From assembly GCF_019320115.1 (NCBI RefSeq), contig NC_089587.1:104519158-104583157 (forward strand): DNA of 64,000 nucleotides. The letters run 5' to 3'. Source of the DNA: Miscanthus floridulus. Taxonomy: Eukaryota > Streptophyta > Magnoliopsida > Poales > Poaceae. Each line of letters starts with the position of its first letter. Position 1 is the stretch's first letter. Both the position numbers and the translations under genes were made by a program. Positions 61,047 to 64,000 of this stretch are shown here, one piece after another. The notes beneath the pieces were generated by a model, which saw only the letters and a program-made list of their open reading frames with translations, did not search any database and had not been told where the DNA came from.

Positions 61047-63878
61047 ATGGCCCAAGAGGAGGCGGCGGTGGCACCGGCAACCATGGTTCATGTGCCGAGC
61101 AAGGACGACGCCAGCCGCAGAAGTAACCAGCAGCAGCCGCCGCCGCCGCAGCAGTACTGGGTGAACGGCGCGCTCATCATCGGCGCCGGGCCCGCGGGGC
61201 TGGCGGTGGCGGTGTGCCTCCGCGAGCAGGGCGTGCCGTCGGTGGTGCTGGAGCGCGCCGGCTGCATCGCGCCGCTGTGGCAGCACCGCACGTACGCGCG
61301 CCTCAAGCTGCACCTCCCCAAGCGCTTCTGCGAGCTGCCCCTGGCGCCCTTCCCGCCGCACTTCCCGGAGTACCCTTCCAGGTGCCAGTTCCTGTCCTAC
61401 CTCCACGCGTACGCGCGCCGCTTCGCCGTGGCGCCGCACTTCCGCGCCACCGTCGCCTCCGCGCGCCGCGACCGCGGGGTCTGGCGCGTCGACGCCCACG
61501 TCGCCGGCCGCGGCCACGTCCAGTACGTCTGCCAGTGGCTCGTCGTCGCCACGGGCGAGAACGCCGAGCCATTCGTCCCCGACATCGAGGGCCTCCGGCG
61601 CTGCATCAGCACCGGCAGGGCCCTCGTGGTGCACGCCGCCGAGTACCGGTCCGGCGAGCCCCTGAGGGGCAAGCGCGTGCTCGTCGTCGGCTGCGGCAAC
61701 TCCGGCATGGAGGTGTGCCTGGACCTCTGCCACCACGGCGCCTCGCCGAGCATGGTGGTAAGGGGCGCGGTGCACGTGCTCCCGCGGGAGGTGCTGGGCC
61801 GGTCCACGTTCGAGGTGTCCGTCGCCATGGCGCGCTGGCTCCCGCTCTGGCTGGTGGACAGGGTCCTGCTGCCCGTGGCGGCGCTCGCGCTGGGCGACGT
61901 CGAGCGCTACGGCCTGCGGAGGCCGGCGCTGGGCCCGCTGGAGCTCAAGAAAAGGGAGGGCAGGACGCCCGTGCTGGACATCGGCGCGGTCGACAAGATC
62001 AGGTCTGGCCAGATCAAGGTGGTGCCCGAAGTGAGGAGGTTCCTGCCCGGCGGTGCGGCGGTGGGGGTGGCAGCAGAACTCGTGGACGGCTCCGTCGTCG
62101 AGGCGGACGCCGTGGTGCTGGCCACCGGCTATCGCAGTAACGTGGCCTCGTGGCTCAAGGTACGTTTTTTTTGTTATTTTATATAGAGCAAAGTCTGATT
62201 TGTCCCGCCCGCTAGCTAACTTATCCTTTAATTTAAAAAAAAAACATTCTTGAACTCGAATATCAAATTACTTAACTTTTGAAATCGAATCCCAAAAACT
62301 AGTTATTGGGGAGATACCAAACATGTTTTGGGGTTTTGAAGGTCTTCTCTCCAAAAGAATGAGAAAAATCCAATCCCCAACGAGAAAAATAATAAAGGGG
62401 GGGGGGGGGGAGGTCTCCCTTTATTTGAGGGATGTGAAGCTATGATTTGAGGAACTGAGAAAATTTTTCTCATTGGAGTTGGGTTTGGGAACTGCTGGAG
62501 CTACAAGATCTCCAAAATAATAGTTTTTTCTCATTAGGGTTTAGAAAAGGGGATTACTGGAGATGCTCTTGCCTATTCCTAAAATAGTCTAGAGTGGTTT
62601 TGATGATGATTTTCTCTATTGTGGTATGTGGGCCCCACATGTCTTTAGTTTTTTTATTAGTCATGCTATCTTTTCTTGAATATTTGAGTTTTTAAATGAT
62701 CTTATATAAAAAAAGTCAATTTGAAAGTTTAGATCTCTTCTAGCACTATAAATTTGGTATAGAGTGTATCTCTATTTGAAGTTGTTTGAAAAAATTCAAA
62801 ACTTCAAATTTAATACCTAGAAATAAAAAATTGGGGCCTCTAAATGATCTCAAATAAAAGGGTTTTCAACCACAAAGCTATACATCGAATTAAGATATGT
62901 AACTTTGGTATAGACCATGTCAATGTCCAAGGTCATTTGAAAAATAAAAAATATGAATTTTAAAATGTGAGAAATGAAAACAAATATGTAGGACTCTAAA
63001 CAATCTCATATAAAAATGTGTCAACAACAAAGTTGTAGATTGCATTTAGAGCTATAGCTTTAGTATGTGCCACGTCAACATCCAAGGTCATTTGAAAACT
63101 TTAAAACCTAAATTTTCAAAATTTGAGAACTTAAAAATGAATATTTGCACCTCTAAATGGTGTCAGATAAAAAAGTTCAACAAGTGCATCGAGAGCTAAA
63201 ACTTTGGTATAGACTATGTTAGCATCCTAGGCTATTTGAAAAATTCAAAAAAAATAAATTTTAAAATCTGATAAAAACGAATAATTGGAGCCTCTTAGAT
63301 ATCTAAAATATAAAAAATCGATTACAAAGTTGTAGATCGCATCGAGCTCTACATTTAATTTTGATAAAAAAATTGTATTCATCCGACTTAATATGAAAAT
63401 AATTATGATTTTGTGATATAAAAGAAAGACAAAAGCTACCTGACATATGGGACCCAGGGATATGTCAGCAAAACACAACGAAACCATTTTGAAATGGCTA
63501 AGAGATAGTTTATCCGGTTATGAAAGTTGAGGTAACTTATCTGGCATTTGCATTTGAGTTTGAGAGCGCTTTTTAAGTAAGTAGAATACTACTCTTTTAT
63601 GTAAGATAAAAAAATACTCGTTATAGGGTCGTGATGGGTTGACTTCCGATGGTTGGGACGTAAACTTGACAAAAGCAGTAATGCAAATGCAGGGTCAGGT
63701 GAACGCTGCTGAAGAGGAATGCCGCGGGCTGTACGCCGTGGGCTTCACCGGGAGAGGGCTCGCCGGGATAGCGGAGGAGGCGATAAGAATAGCCGGCGTG
63801 CTGGGCAAGGCGTGGAGGCGGCCGATGGAAATAAAACTAGAGCAAGCAGCGCATCATCCGCATCACGGCTGCCTGTGA
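61047..63878 (+). CDS. YUC: YUCCA-type flavin-containing monooxygenase (auxin biosynthesis), two exons
   Basis: YUCCA enzymes turn indole-3-pyruvate into indole-3-acetic acid using NADPH and oxygen, the last step of the main auxin pathway. Exon 1 is 61047-62159 and exon 2 is 63627-63878, joined between codons (AAG|GTACG, then TTATAG|GG), for 454 residues. Visible motifs: FAD site GAGPAG (46-51), CIAPLWQHRTYARLKLHLPK (73-92), ATGENAE (168-174), HAAEY (196-200), NADPH site GCGNSG (215-220), LATGYRSN (358-365) and GLYAVGFTGRGL in exon 2. The first 40 residues are variable with a Gln/Pro run. ATG at 61083 is an alternative start. No stop breaks it. Between the intron and GLYAVGF there are about 35 residues unlike other YUCCAs, so exon 2 may be mis-modelled. 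Exon 1 is strongly GC-rich, as is common in grass genes. Confidence 0.9.
62160..63626 (+). other. Intron of the YUCCA gene with repeats
   Basis: The 1467-base intron is AT-rich and has two notable parts. From about 62290 to 62575 lies a small foldback-like repeat ending TACTGGAGATGCTCTTG, with a G run of 14 or more (62397-62410). From about 62690 to 63420 lies a degenerate tandem array with a period near 150 bases, listed separately. No coding frame is present. Confidence 0.7.
62690..63420 (+). repeat. Degenerate tandem repeat, period about 150 bp, in the YUCCA intron
   Basis: The words ACTTTGGTATAGA, CATCCAAGGTCATTTGAAAA and AAAGTTGTAGAT recur at similar spacing: the TTTGAAAA block falls near 62785, 62935, 63090 and 63235. 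The units differ by many substitutions and small gaps, so the array is old. Similar words are common in grass intergenic repeats. Confidence 0.7.
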
Positions 63879-64000
63879 CTGTGATGGATGATGATGCATG
63901 TGTACCGGACTAGGGGTAGTTAGCAATCCGGAGTGACAGTGGCTTAAACGCTACTAGGGCCTCGTTTATATTGCAAAAAAAAATGAACCTGATGAATAGT
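63879..64000. other. 3' flank of the YUCCA gene and a possible MITE end
   Basis: After the stop codon the sequence holds ATG-rich 3' untranslated sequence. From about 63957, GGGCCTCGTTTATATTGC resembles the end of a hAT-like grass MITE, cut by the window edge. No polyadenylation signal is obvious. Confidence 0.35.

Noticed and set aside
60891..61775. A 294-codon minus-strand frame and a 308-codon plus-strand frame (61214-62140)
   Set aside because: Both overlap the YUCCA exon in other frames and are Ala/Arg/Gly/Pro-rich without domains.

Overview
This is a retrotransposon-packed stretch of a grass nuclear genome. The evidence is Tat-lineage Ty3/gypsy elements with a second RNase H, chromovirus LTRs beginning TGTAACACC, SIRE-type Ty1/copia LTRs, a Stowaway MITE, a DUF1618 gene (a family almost confined to grasses) and a GC-rich YUCCA gene. 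A panicoid grass of the sorghum, sugarcane or Miscanthus group fits best; that placement is inference. Only one gene looks functional, a YUCCA flavin monooxygenase at the right end (61047-63878, +).

Left part, 1-39228: a stack of nested LTR elements. Element 1 (1-9578, +) is a Tat-type Ty3/gypsy copy with Gag remnant, protease, RT/RNase H and integrase on +. It then carries a six-exon gene on the opposite strand encoding a plant mobile domain (PMD) protein, and finally its 3' LTR (8766-9578). It sits inside element 2 (9579-20144, -), another Tat-type copy whose opposite-strand gene encodes a Transposase_28-type protein. Element 2 sits inside a chromovirus-like LTR (20145-22858), which sits inside another such LTR (22859-26579). 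These lie next to a third Tat-type element (26580-39228, +) that again has a reverse-strand Transposase_28-type gene. That element is broken by a chromovirus solo LTR (31614-37338), itself broken by a SIRE-type solo LTR (34069-35962).

Middle, 40416-46835: a DUF1618 gene on the minus strand (449 codons once interruptions are ignored) is split exactly at a 5-bp duplication (ATACT) by a Ty1/copia element (41063-46127). The left end of this element is abnormal. It is a 108-bp inverted copy of the LTR terminus facing a direct copy, so the element is bounded by two identical U5 ends.

Right part: a complete gag-only SIRE-type element (47055-53403, TSD GTTAC), a (TA)n tract, MITEs, a DNA-transposon-like segment (56558-59148) holding a second SIRE-type solo LTR (56999-58847, TSD CGCGG), and the YUCCA gene.

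Most retroelement frames are broken by single-base stops that fit C-to-T (or G-to-A) transitions, as expected of long-methylated DNA. The points most worth following are the palindromic copia end, the spliced reverse-strand genes in Tat elements, and the heavy repetition of TGCCGAT/ATCGGCA through element 1 on both coding strands.
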